A DNA stretch of 64,000 nt from Olsenella sp. An293 (GTDB taxonomy: Bacteria > Actinomycetota > Coriobacteriia > Coriobacteriales > Atopobiaceae), in NCBI RefSeq assembly GCF_002159495.1, contig NZ_NFIT01000001.1, positions 186,001 to 250,000 of the forward strand, written 5' to 3'. Every line of letters starts with the position of its first letter. Position 1 is the stretch's first letter. Below, in pieces: positions 1 through 12,287 of the stretch. Position numbers and translations under genes: made by a program. Under the pieces are notes generated by a model that did not search any database, was not told where the DNA came from, and worked only from the letters and a program-made list of their open reading frames with translations.

Positions 1-1
1 C

Positions 2-712
2 GGCGTCAAGCCCGAGTGGGACCAGCCGACCGGCGCGCGCTTCGAGGACGGGCACCCGGTCACCAACTGCGCCTACGACGCCTACCTGGCCGAGCTCGAC
101 CGCGTGCGCGACGAGCTGGGGGACCGCATCTGCCTGCGGGCGGGCCTGGAGCTGGGCGTGCAGCGACACACGCTGGGCGAGAACCGCGCGCTGCTCGAGC
201 GGCTGACGGGACGGCTCGACTTCGTGATTCTCTCCATCCACCAGGTGGGCGACCTCGAGTTCTGGAACGGCGACTACCAGCGCAGGCGCACGCACGAGCA
301 GATCCACACCGCCTACTACGAGGAGATGCTCGCCGTGGCGGAGGCCTTCGACGGCTACTCCGTGCTCGGGCACCTCGACCTCATCCGCCGCTACGACCCC
401 TTCGGCGACTACCCCTTCGAGCAGGTGCGCGACGTCGTGGCCGAGATTTTGCGCCACGTGATCGCGGACGGCAAGGGCATCGAGGTCAACACGTCCGGCA
501 TCCGCTACGGCCTGGGGGACTTCCAGCCCAGCCGCGAGATCCTCGAGCTCTACCGCGACCTCGGTGGGCGCATCGTGACCGTGGGCTCTGACTCTCACAC
601 GCCCGAGCACCTAGGCTCCTACCTGCGCCTCGCGTACCGCGAGCTCGCCGAGCTCGGCTTTGAGGGCGTGTGCACGTACGAGAAGGGCGAGCCGCGCCTC
701 GTGCGCCTCTGA
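2..712 (+). CDS. PHP-domain histidinol-phosphatase-like hydrolase (5' end missing)
   Basis: The reading frame enters from outside the window and is open from base 2 to the TGA at 710-712, giving 236 visible residues. It looks like the C-terminal part of a HisK/HisJ-type PHP phosphoesterase: SIHQVGD, GHLDLIRRYD, GIEVNTSG and the late GSDSHTP motif carry the His/Asp metal ligands of this family, which normally hydrolyses L-histidinol phosphate in histidine synthesis. The start is not visible. Other PHP phosphoesterases (sugar or nucleotide phosphatases) are possible, as no his genes are nearby. The gene faces the rpiR-type gene tail to tail, separated by a 29-bp repeat. Confidence 0.8.
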   Translation, partial: GVKPEWDQPTGARFEDGHPVTNCAYDAYLAELDRVRDELGDRICLRAGLELGVQRHTLGENRALLERLTGRLDFVILSIHQVGDLEFWNGDYQRRRTHEQIHTAYYEEMLAVAEAFDGYSVLGHLDLIRRYDPFGDYPFEQVRDVVAEILRHVIADGKGIEVNTSGIRYGLGDFQPSREILELYRDLGGRIVTVGSDSHTPEHLGSYLRLAYRELAELGFEGVCTYEKGEPRLVRL

Positions 713-718
713 CGGCAC

Positions 719-747
719 TTGACAATGACGTCAGGTTATATTGTCAA
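719..747. repeat. 29-bp TTGACAAT/ATTGTCAA element, copy 1
   Basis: The 29-mer begins TTGACAATGACGTCAGG and ends ATATTGTCAA, so its 8-bp ends are inverted repeats around a 13-nt loop that contains TGACGTCA. It is identical to 52999-53027 and, inverted, to 53039-53067. It lies between two convergent genes and supplies the last codons and the TAA stop of the minus-strand regulator ending at 736. A terminator role between the convergent genes is possible, but no T-run is seen. Confidence 0.85.
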
Positions 748-1611
748 GCCGCCGGGGCAGCCGCCCATCGCGACGATGCGGTCGTAATAGCCCAGACGGC
801 GGGCGAGGCTGGCGTCGAAGTCCTCCACGAAGCAGCGCGCGAAGAGTGCGTCCAGCACGAAGAGCAGCGAGAGCCCCGTGCCGAAGGGCGAGACCTTGCG
901 CGCGTGATCCTCGTCCGGGGAGAGCGCGAGCTTGACCGTCGCGAACTCGTCGAGGGGCGTGGGCGCGGCCGACGCCACCAGCACGACGGGCACCCCGCGC
1001 CCCGCGAGCTCCCGCGCCGCCGGGCGCGACACGAACCCGCGGCCGCCAAAGGAGACCAGGACCACCACGTCCTTCTCGCCCGCAGAGGCCGCCGCGAGAC
1101 GCTGCTCGTACTCGTCCACCGGCACGCTCACCGCACGCCCCACCTCGGCCATCTGAAAGCGGAAGTTCTGGGCGAAGGCGACGTTTCCGGCCGTGGCGAG
1201 CACCGTCACATGCTCCGCACCCCGCACGAGCGCCGCCGCGCGGTCGAGCGCGGAGGGGTCCAGCACGTTTGCCGTGGAGGCGAGCGTCTGCGCCAGGTCC
1301 TTCTCGATCGCCTCGATGACCTGGGCCCCGTCTTGGCCGGCACGCACCGGGAAGTTGACGTCCACGCCGGCGCTCTCGCGCCTGAAGTCCGCGAGCGCGC
1401 TCGCCACGCGCACGCGGAGGTCCGCCAGGCCCGGGCAGCCGAGTTTCTCGCAGAGCCGGTACACCGTCGACTTTGAGACGTGCGCCCTCGAAACGAGCTG
1501 CTTGGAGCCATCGGCGAGAAACGCCTCGGGGTCGGCGAGGATGACGTCGACCAGGGCGCGCTCGCCGTCCGAGAACCCCTCCCCCATCCGCAGGCGAGTG
1601 AGGACGTTCAT
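736..1611 (-). CDS. MurR/RpiR family transcriptional regulator
   Basis: This 291-residue protein has an N-terminal RpiR helix-turn-helix (residues about 1-80, with VSRAHVSKSTVYRLCEKLG as the recognition region). A C-terminal SIS sugar-phosphate-binding domain follows (about 125-260, with VLATAGNVAFAQNF and VVLVSFGGRG). Such proteins control sugar or amino-sugar catabolic genes in response to phosphosugars. Its ATG overlaps the stop of the upstream tyrosine phosphatase gene by 4 nt, so the two are translationally coupled. The last residues (LTI) and the stop codon come from the 29-bp repeat at 719-747, suggesting that the original C terminus was replaced when the repeat arrived. The regulated genes cannot be told from the sequence; the GH1 gene further upstream on the same strand is a candidate. 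Confidence 0.88.
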   Translation of the reverse strand: MNVLTRLRMGEGFSDGERALVDVILADPEAFLADGSKQLVSRAHVSKSTVYRLCEKLGCPGLADLRVRVASALADFRRESAGVDVNFPVRAGQDGAQVIEAIEKDLAQTLASTANVLDPSALDRAAALVRGAEHVTVLATAGNVAFAQNFRFQMAEVGRAVSVPVDEYEQRLAAASAGEKDVVVLVSFGGRGFVSRPAARELAGRGVPVVLVASAAPTPLDEFATVKLALSPDEDHARKVSPFGTGLSLLFVLDALFARCFVEDFDASLARRLGYYDRIVAMGGCPGGLTI

Positions 1612-2378
1612 CGCGGCGCCCCCTCGAGGCAGCGGCCGCGCAGCTCGGCGACGTCGGCGTCGCTCACGCCCAGCGCGTCATGCACGTAGCCCATCACGCC
1701 GCCGAACTCGCGCGTCACCGCGGCCACCGCCGCGCGAATGAAGCGCAGGTTGGCGTCGGTGCGCTCGTCGGCCGGGTCGGGGTTGAAGCGGTTGGTGGCG
1801 AGATAGTCCTCCTCGACCGCCTCCCAGGGCACGCCGAGGGCCGCCTCCACGAGCATGCTGCCCATGCCGCAGCGGTCGCGCCCGAAGTGGCAGTGCCACA
1901 GGACCGAGCCGTCCGTGGTCTCCAGCACACAGCGCAGCAGCGCGCGATAGGCCTCGATGCCGGACTCCCCCAGCAGGATGTGCGGGTAGACCATCTCCAT
2001 GAAGCGCGCAGGGTCTCCGTCGTCTGCGCGCGCGGCCTCCAGCTGGGCGCGGGCCTCGGCGTTCTGCGAGATGCCGGCGACCGTGCCCCTGAGCGCGTCG
2101 GCGTGCACGTAGCGGACGCCGGGCAGGCTTTCCACGCCGTCCGGGTACTCCGCGAGCTCGTCCTCGCCGCGCAGGTCCACGACCGCGCGCAGGTGGTAGT
2201 CCTCGATGAGCCGGCGGCGGTCCGCCGTGGTGGCAAAGTAGAGCGTGCCCGAGCGCAGAAGCAGGCCCGGGCGCACGCGCCGACCGTCGGCCGTGGGCAG
2301 CCCGCCCAGGTCGCGCGTGTTGGGCAGGCCCTCGAAGTCGATGCGGCCAAAGTTGGGCCGGGCGTCCGTGAATTGCAT
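1608..2378 (-). CDS. Tyrosine-specific protein phosphatase family protein
   Basis: The 256-residue product belongs to the bacterial Y_phosphatase3 group: it opens with LPNTRDLGGLPTADGRRV, followed by LLRSGTLYFAT and VVDLRGEDE. The catalytic P-loop is HCHFGRDRCG (Cys-X5-Arg), where HCTAGKDRTG is more usual. Proteins of this group dephosphorylate phosphotyrosine or phosphoinositide-like substrates; the actual substrate is unknown. ATG at 2378 is chosen because GAAAGG lies just upstream; an upstream in-frame ATG falls inside a repeat element and would add only repeat-derived residues. It is the first gene of a two-gene unit with the RpiR regulator. Confidence 0.82.
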   Translation of the reverse strand: MQFTDARPNFGRIDFEGLPNTRDLGGLPTADGRRVRPGLLLRSGTLYFATTADRRRLIEDYHLRAVVDLRGEDELAEYPDGVESLPGVRYVHADALRGTVAGISQNAEARAQLEAARADDGDPARFMEMVYPHILLGESGIEAYRALLRCVLETTDGSVLWHCHFGRDRCGMGSMLVEAALGVPWEAVEEDYLATNRFNPDPADERTDANLRFIRAAVAAVTREFGGVMGYVHDALGVSDADVAELRGRCLEGAPR

Positions 2379-2397
2379 GAGAACCTTTCGTCGTCTG

Positions 2398-7505
<5,108 letters not shown>

Positions 7506-7623
7506 CATCGGCCCTTCGTGACGCCCGATCAGCAACCGGACCATTGTATGACTTCGTCGGCGCTGGGCAGCGCCGGTCTTGCGTCGGGCCGGCTTCAGAT
7601 CGAGGGTCCTGGCGGCCCCGCCC

Positions 7624-7844
7624 CTGCAATTCTTGCCTTCGATCCATATCCGGCGGGTCCGCGGAACAAAACCCGCCTTCGATCCATGAGTTTTCAGCGC
7701 CACATGCGGACGGCCCCGCGCATCGTCCCAGTTGGCCGTTGCGCGGGGCCGTCGAAACGGCGAAAAAGTCCCAAAATCGTATGGATCGAAGCGCGGTTTT
7801 GTTCCGCAGTTCCGCCGGATATGGATCGAAGACCGGTTTTGCAG
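7624..7844. repeat. CTGCA...TGCAG-bounded inverted-repeat element with TTCGATCCAT units, copy A
   Basis: Two arms of about 75-80 nt (7624-7700 and 7765-7844) are imperfect reverse complements. Each arm holds two direct copies of a unit containing TTCGATCCAT and AAAAC. The centre is a perfect small hairpin (GGCCCCGCGCA/TGCGCGGGGCC). The ends read CTGCAAT and TTTTGCAG. A second element with the same plan but a different central hairpin lies at 23688-23919. The right end sits 4 nt beyond the copA stop codon. The element fills nearly the whole gap between copA and the MFS gene. It looks MITE-like; no coding capacity is evident. Confidence 0.85.
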
Positions 7845-7848
7845 ACGA

Positions 7849-8055
7849 TTACGCCACAGCGGCCTCGTACCCGGCGTCGACGACGGCCGCCACGAGGGCC
7901 TCGTCGGCCACGGAGTCGGCGGCCTCGACCGTCGCGGTGCCCGCCTCGAGGCTCACGTCCACGGAGCTCACGCCTTCGACGCCCTCGAGCGCCTTCTTCA
8001 CGTGCGCGACGCAGTGCTGGCACATCATGCCGGTCACGTTCAGGGTCTTGGTCAT
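7849..8055 (-). CDS. Candidate internal gene: free CopZ-like copper chaperone
   Basis: This lies in frame within the 3' end of copA. From ATG 8055 it would give a 68-residue HMA-domain protein with the MxCxxC copper site (GMMCQHC), the size of a normal CopZ. The sequence AGAAAGGAACCCACC directly before this ATG is a good ribosome binding site. It lies in a linker (SERKEPT) that needs no conserved protein sequence. Independent translation is inference. Production of a free chaperone from copA is known in Escherichia coli, where it arises by frameshifting. Confidence 0.5.
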   Translation of the reverse strand: MTKTLNVTGMMCQHCVAHVKKALEGVEGVSSVDVSLEAGTATVEAADSVADEALVAAVVDAGYEAAVA

Positions 8056-10425
8056 GGTGGGTTCCTTTCTCTCGGCTGATTCGACGACGTCAACGGACAC
8101 GCTCTCTATCTCGACGACGGCAGGCGCCGCCGGCGTAACCCGCTCGCTGGGCTTCCAGGTGCGGAGCCGCAGCGCGTTGCTCACCACGAAGACGGACGAA
8201 AAGCCCATGGCCGCCGCACCGATCATCGGGTTGAGCGTGACGCCCCACGGCGAGAGCGCCCCGGCCGCCACGGGGATGCAGATGGCGTTGTAGAAGAGCG
8301 CCCAGAAGAGGTTCTGCTTGATGTTTCTCATCGTGGCGCGGGAGAGCTCCATGGCGGTGGCCACGTCGGCGGGGTCCGATCGCATGAGCACCACGTCGGC
8401 CGAGGAGATTGCGACGTCCGTGCCGGCGCCGATGGCCACTCCCACGTCCGAGCGGGCGAGCGCCGGCGCGTCGTTGATGCCGTCGCCGACCATGGCCACG
8501 ACGTGCCCGGCCTCCTGCAGCTCGCGGACCTTGGCCTCCTTCTGCGCGGGCAGCACGCCGGCGATGACCTCGTCCACGCCCACCTGGCGCGCGACCGCCG
8601 CGGCGGTGCGCTCCTGGTCGCCGGTGAGCAGCACCGTGCGGGCCCCCATCGCGCGCAGCCTCGCGATCGCCGCGGCGCTCGTGGGCTTCACGGGGTCCGC
8701 CACCGCGATCATGCCCAGGGCGCGTCCGTTCGCAGAGAAGAAGAGCGGCGTCTTGCCGTCGTCGGCGAGCGCCTCTGCCGCGGAGGCGAGCTCGCCGAGC
8801 GCCACGCCACGGGCGGCCATGAGCCTCGCGTTGCCCGCCAGCACCGGGATGCCGTCCACGAGCGCGGAGAGCCCGCCGCCCGGGACCTGCTCGAAGCGCT
8901 CCACGCGCGCTCCCCCATCGGCGCCCGGGCACCGCTCGTCCGCATACGCGCAGATCGCGCCGGCCAGCGGGTGCTCGCTCTTGCGCTCGAGCGCAGCGGC
9001 CGCGCGAACGAGGTCCCCCTCGGAGACGCCCTCGACGAGGCGCACGTCGGTCACGCGGGGCTCGCCGGCGGTGACGGTGCCGGTCTTGTCCAGCACAATG
9101 GCATCCACCCTGCAGGCGGTCTCGAGCGACTCGGCGGACTTGATGAGTATGCCGTTGGCCGCGCCGCGACCGGTTCCCACCATGATGGCCGTGGGCGTGG
9201 CCAGGCCGAGCGCGCACGGGCAGGAGATCACGAGGATCGAGATGGCGTGCGTAAGCGCCGTGGCCACGTCACCCGCGAGCGCGAGCCACGCCACGAACGT
9301 CACAGCCGCGATGACGATGACCACCGGAACGAAGACGCCCGCGATCTTGTCCGCCATGCGCTCGATGGGCGCCTTGGAGCTCGTGGCCTCGTCCACAAGG
9401 CGGATGATCCCGGCGAGCGTTGTGTCGTCGCCGACGGCGCGCGCCTCCACGGCGATCCATCCGCGCGTCGAGACCGTGGCGCCGGTCACATGGTCGCCCG
9501 GGCCCAACTCCCGAGGCACGGACTCGCCCGTGATGGCCGACTCGTCGACGGCGGCCGCCCCCTCGAGCACGACGCCGTCCACCGGGATGGAGGCGCCGGC
9601 CCGCACGATCACGCGCTCCCCCACGCGGACGTCCTCGGTGGGGACCTCCACCTCCGCGCCGTCGCGCACGACGACGGCCGTCTTGGGCGCGAGGTCCATG
9701 AGGGCGGCAATGGCGTCGGTCGTGCGGCCCTTGGCGCGCGCCTCGAAGAACTTGCCCAGCGTGATGAGGGTGAGGATCATTCCCGCGGAGTCAAAGTAGA
9801 GGTTGTGCGCGGCGGCGTGCAGCGTCACCGCGTCTCCGGAGCCAACGGCCCACGCCATGCGATAGAGCTGAGCCACCGACCATACCGCCGAGGCCGCCGA
9901 GCCCAGCGCGATGAGCGAGTCCATGTTGGGCGCACGGTGCGCCAGCGTCTTGAACCCGGTGAAGAAGTAGCGCCGGTTGACAAACAGGATCGGCGCGCAG
10001 AGCAAAAGCTGCGTGAGGCCCTGAGCCATGAGGCTGGCCTCCCCCGCCAGGAAGGGCGGCTGCGGCCAGCCAAACATCGGGCCCATGGCGACGTAGAAGA
10101 GCGGCACCGAGAAGACCGCCGAGACCACGAGCTGGTCGCGCTTCTCGCGGATGGCGCGCTCGGCGGCCGCGCCCGGTCGCTCCTCCTTTGCCGCGGCGCC
10201 CTTCTCGCCCGCGCGGCGCCGGCGCTCGGCGCCGTAGCCGGAGCGCTCGATGGCCTCCACCACGGCGGCGGCCGTCTCGGGCGAGCCGTCGTAGTCGAGC
10301 TCCATCGAGTTCTTGAGCAGGTTCACGTTGGCGCAGGCCACTCCGGGCACCTCACCCGCCGCCTTCTGCACGCGCGCTGAGCACGCCGCGCAGGTCATGC
10401 CCGTTATGTCAAAGGTCTCCCTCAT
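7849..10425 (-). CDS. copA: Copper-exporting P1B-type ATPase CopA with C-terminal CopZ-like domain
   Basis: This 858-residue inner-membrane pump expels Cu(I) using ATP. Visible in order are an N-terminal HMA domain (ITGMTCAACSARV), membrane helices, the actuator loop with ITGESVP, the metal-site helix ISCPCALGLATPTAI, the phosphorylation motif DKTGTVT, the ATP-binding HP region (SEHPLAGAI) and the hinge GDGINDAPAL. Two final helices are followed by a second HMA domain (VTGMMCQHCVAHV) in the last 68 residues, an unusual place for it. That domain starts with an in-frame ATG at 8055 that has its own AAAGGA Shine-Dalgarno sequence, so a free CopZ chaperone may also be made. ATG at 10425 follows GGAGG. 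The gene lies downstream of csoR in the same operon. Confidence 0.95.
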   Translation of the reverse strand: MRETFDITGMTCAACSARVQKAAGEVPGVACANVNLLKNSMELDYDGSPETAAAVVEAIERSGYGAERRRRAGEKGAAAKEERPGAAAERAIREKRDQLVVSAVFSVPLFYVAMGPMFGWPQPPFLAGEASLMAQGLTQLLLCAPILFVNRRYFFTGFKTLAHRAPNMDSLIALGSAASAVWSVAQLYRMAWAVGSGDAVTLHAAAHNLYFDSAGMILTLITLGKFFEARAKGRTTDAIAALMDLAPKTAVVVRDGAEVEVPTEDVRVGERVIVRAGASIPVDGVVLEGAAAVDESAITGESVPRELGPGDHVTGATVSTRGWIAVEARAVGDDTTLAGIIRLVDEATSSKAPIERMADKIAGVFVPVVIVIAAVTFVAWLALAGDVATALTHAISILVISCPCALGLATPTAIMVGTGRGAANGILIKSAESLETACRVDAIVLDKTGTVTAGEPRVTDVRLVEGVSEGDLVRAAAALERKSEHPLAGAICAYADERCPGADGGARVERFEQVPGGGLSALVDGIPVLAGNARLMAARGVALGELASAAEALADDGKTPLFFSANGRALGMIAVADPVKPTSAAAIARLRAMGARTVLLTGDQERTAAAVARQVGVDEVIAGVLPAQKEAKVRELQEAGHVVAMVGDGINDAPALARSDVGVAIGAGTDVAISSADVVLMRSDPADVATAMELSRATMRNIKQNLFWALFYNAICIPVAAGALSPWGVTLNPMIGAAAMGFSSVFVVSNALRLRTWKPSERVTPAAPAVVEIESVSVDVVESAERKEPTMTKTLNVTGMMCQHCVAHVKKALEGVEGVSSVDVSLEAGTATVEAADSVADEALVAAVVDAGYEAAVA
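8062..8071 (-). promoter_or_regulatory. Internal Shine-Dalgarno site within copA
   Basis: AGAAAGGAAC on the minus strand stands 6 nt before the in-frame ATG at 8055 inside the copA coding region. It supports internal initiation of the CopZ-like domain. Confidence 0.5.
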
Positions 10426-10438
10426 CGCCGCCTCCGTC

Positions 10439-10507
10439 TGCGAGTTGGGGACAGTCCCCAAATTACAGAAAACTTTTATGTGAATTGGGGACTGTCCCCA
10501 ACTTGCA
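10439..10507. repeat. Double GGGGACAGTCCCC palindromic element, copy 2
   Basis: Two palindromic units (GAGTTGGGGACAGTCCCC and GAATTGGGGACTGTCCCC) are joined by AAATTACAGAAAACTTTTATGT, split here as AAATTACAGAAAAC and TTTTATGT. The layout is the same as at 2398-2466. The element starts 3 nt after the csoR stop codon and fills the csoR-copA gap. As transcribed RNA it would form two stems between the cistrons and could influence copA expression. Confidence 0.9.
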
Positions 10508-10509
10508 GG

Positions 10510-10821
10510 TCACATGAACTTGCGGAAGAGGTCCATGACCTCGTCGGTGACCTCGGTGTCTCCCGCCTGGATGCGCTCGACCACGCAGGTCTCCAGGTGG
10601 TCGCGCATGACCTCGCGCGAGATGGCCTTCACGGCTGACTCTACGGCCGCGAGCTGCGTGAGGACCTCGCCGCAGTAGCGGTCCTCCTCCACCATGGCCC
10701 GAATGCCGTTGAGCTGGCCGATGGCGCGGTTGATCCGCCGCGTGACGTCGCGCTTGAGCTCCGGCGCGCGCGGCGTGTGCTTGAGCGCCCCGCAGTGCGG
10801 GCAGGCGTCCTTCTCGTCCAT
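10510..10821 (-). CDS. csoR: CsoR-family copper-sensing transcriptional repressor
   Basis: The 103-residue all-helical DUF156 protein has the Cys-His-Cys copper ligands of CsoR: RYCGEVLTQL, then RDHLETCVV. Cu(I) binding releases the repressor from DNA and switches on copper export. An extra CPHC pair near the N terminus is seen in many actinobacterial and clostridial members and is not part of the core site. ATG at 10821 follows GGGAGCCGC. The gene precedes copA by 84 nt in the same direction, and two matching G/C-tract palindromes lie directly upstream, consistent with autoregulation of csoR-copA. Confidence 0.93.
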   Translation of the reverse strand: MDEKDACPHCGALKHTPRAPELKRDVTRRINRAIGQLNGIRAMVEEDRYCGEVLTQLAAVESAVKAISREVMRDHLETCVVERIQAGDTEVTDEVMDLFRKFM

Positions 10822-10833
10822 GCGGCTCCCTTC

Positions 10834-10892
10834 TATACCCTGTGGGGGTATCACTTGCTGAGAAGTGTATACCCCATAGGGGTACCTGTCAA
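10834..10892 (-). promoter_or_regulatory. csoR-copA promoter with two CsoR-type operators
   Basis: On the minus strand, TTGACA (10892-10887) and TACACT (10869-10864) are separated by exactly 17 nt. The spacer is the palindrome TACCCCTATGGGGTA (10870-10884), a typical CsoR box. A second weaker box, ATACCCCCACAGGGTAT (10835-10851), overlaps the likely start of transcription. A repressor on either site would block RNA polymerase. Confidence 0.85.
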
Positions 10893-10911
10893 ACGGAGGA
10901 CCCGGGCGTTG

Positions 10912-11055
10912 TACGCAGCTGCAGTCGTTGTGTACAGTCACGGGCGTTGTGTACACTGCTGCTGAACCGCGGTTCTTCTCGCCACCACGTCTACCAGCGG
11001 TTTTGCTGAGAAGAACCTCGGATCAAACTTGCAATTGCGTACACACCGCCGAGAA
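10912..11055. repeat. Degenerate GTGTACA element with paired GAGAAGAAC words
   Basis: GTGTACA or its complement occurs three times (about 10930, 10948 and 11040). The region between holds a facing pair, CGCGGTTCTTCTCG and TGAGAAGAACCTCGG, about 50 nt apart. The combination resembles the better-preserved elements at 55380-55524 and 61759-61901. It lies between the divergent csoR and GNAT genes, so it may include the promoter of the latter. Confidence 0.5.
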
Positions 11056-11100
11056 GTGCGCACATCGCGGTCGGAAAAGGTCCCAAACAAGGAGGTCGCC

Positions 11101-11652
11101 ATGCAACTTGAGACGCCCCGCCTCATCCTGCGACCTTGGCAGGAGTCGGACGCGCCCGCCCTGTTCCGCGTGGCCAGCGACCCCGAGGTCGGCCCGCGCG
11201 CCGGCTGGACCGCGCACGAGAGCGTCGAGGAGAGCCTCCAGATCATCCGGACCATCCTTGGCGCCCCGGAGACTTACGCCATCGTGCTCAGGGGGCGCGA
11301 TACGGAGGACCCGGTGGGGTCGGTCGGCCTCATGATCGGCGAGGCGTCGACCCTGGCGAGCGGCAGTCGCGAGGCGGAGATCGGCTACTGGCTGGCGCGC
11401 GACCACTGGGGCCGGGGCTACATGCCGGAGGCGGCGGGCGCCCTCATCGAGCATGCCTTCTCCGACCTGCACCTTGACATGGTGTGGGCGGGCTACTACG
11501 AGGGCAACGAGCAGAGCCGTCGCGTGCAGGAGAAGCTCGGCCTTGCGCCGAGCCACGTCCACACGGCCTCGGCGCCGCGCCCAATCGACGGGTGCACCCG
11601 CGTGCACGTCACGCGCCTCACGCGGGAGGCATGGGAGGCTCGGCGCGCCTGA
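11101..11652 (+). CDS. GNAT family N-acetyltransferase (RimJ/RimL-like)
   Basis: The 183-residue protein has the Acetyltransf_3 pattern: LETPRLILRPWQESDAPALF at the start, EIGYWLARDHWGRGYMPEA as the acetyl-CoA-binding region and a late helix with NEQSRRVQEKLG. It would transfer acetyl from acetyl-CoA to an amine, such as a ribosomal protein N terminus, an amino acid or a drug; the substrate is unknown. ATG at 11101 follows a strong AAGGAGG. It stands alone and is divergent from csoR. Confidence 0.88.
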   Translation: MQLETPRLILRPWQESDAPALFRVASDPEVGPRAGWTAHESVEESLQIIRTILGAPETYAIVLRGRDTEDPVGSVGLMIGEASTLASGSREAEIGYWLARDHWGRGYMPEAAGALIEHAFSDLHLDMVWAGYYEGNEQSRRVQEKLGLAPSHVHTASAPRPIDGCTRVHVTRLTREAWEARRA

Positions 11653-11691
11653 CCCGACGAGTCGCACAGCCCCTGACGGCGCCCGCGGAGA

Positions 11692-11886
11692 CTACGAGCG
11701 GCGAGCGAGCCCCATGCCGGCGAGGGTCATCACGAGCGCCCCGGCGGTGGCGACCACGCTGGAGGCACACGGCTGCAACATCATGAGCACGATGCCGAGA
11801 AGAACGCACGTGCCGCAGAGCAAGGCGCACAGCAGCCCAAGTCTGCGCAGGTAGGAGGCATCTCGTCCCAGCAGGCTCTCGAACAT
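11692..11886 (-). CDS. Small two-helix membrane protein, unknown function
   Basis: The 64-residue product has two hydrophobic stretches, about residues 16-36 (LGLLCALLCGTCVLLGIVLM) and 43-60. A short charged N terminus (MFESLLGRDASYLRR) precedes them and the sequence ends in LARRS. ATG at 11886 follows GGAGG at good spacing. No family is recognised. The gene is convergent with the GNAT gene and ends 39 nt from it. Confidence 0.6.
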   Translation of the reverse strand: MFESLLGRDASYLRRLGLLCALLCGTCVLLGIVLMMLQPCASSVVATAGALVMTLAGMGLARRS

Positions 11887-12287
11887 GGCACACCTCCGGC
11901 TTATCGTGGGCGAACTTTGGGTCCAAGATAGCCGGCGAGCGTAAGCGCCCGGTAAGCGCCGTGGCAGGTTAGTGCACGGAAGTTGGGCGGTCTTCGCGCA
12001 GCGTCGCATGACCGGGCGGTCGCGTGGTCATCCCAACGGCGACGCCCTGAGCGATGCCCCACCAATGCCTCAAATCGCCCCGTCTGACGCCGCCCGCCCT
12101 CCCGCTCGTCGCGCTCCGCCGCCCAGGCGCAGGGTCCGACCGCCTGCCGAGAATAACGCGGGTCTCGCACCGCGGCGGCCTCCCATGACCTGCGCGTGTC
12201 AGCTCCCCGGGGGACCCCTGGCAGACGCGGGGCCAGCTCCGGGGCGTAGGCTTCCCGCAACCGTTTGTTTGATGCGAAGGAGCCGCC
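11887..12287. other. 401-nt non-coding interval
   Basis: No credible gene, repeat family member or RNA gene is seen. The interval lies between two divergent genes and must contain their promoters, but no convincing -35/-10 pair stands out. GAAGGAG just before 12288 is the ribosome binding site of the next gene. Confidence 0.5.
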
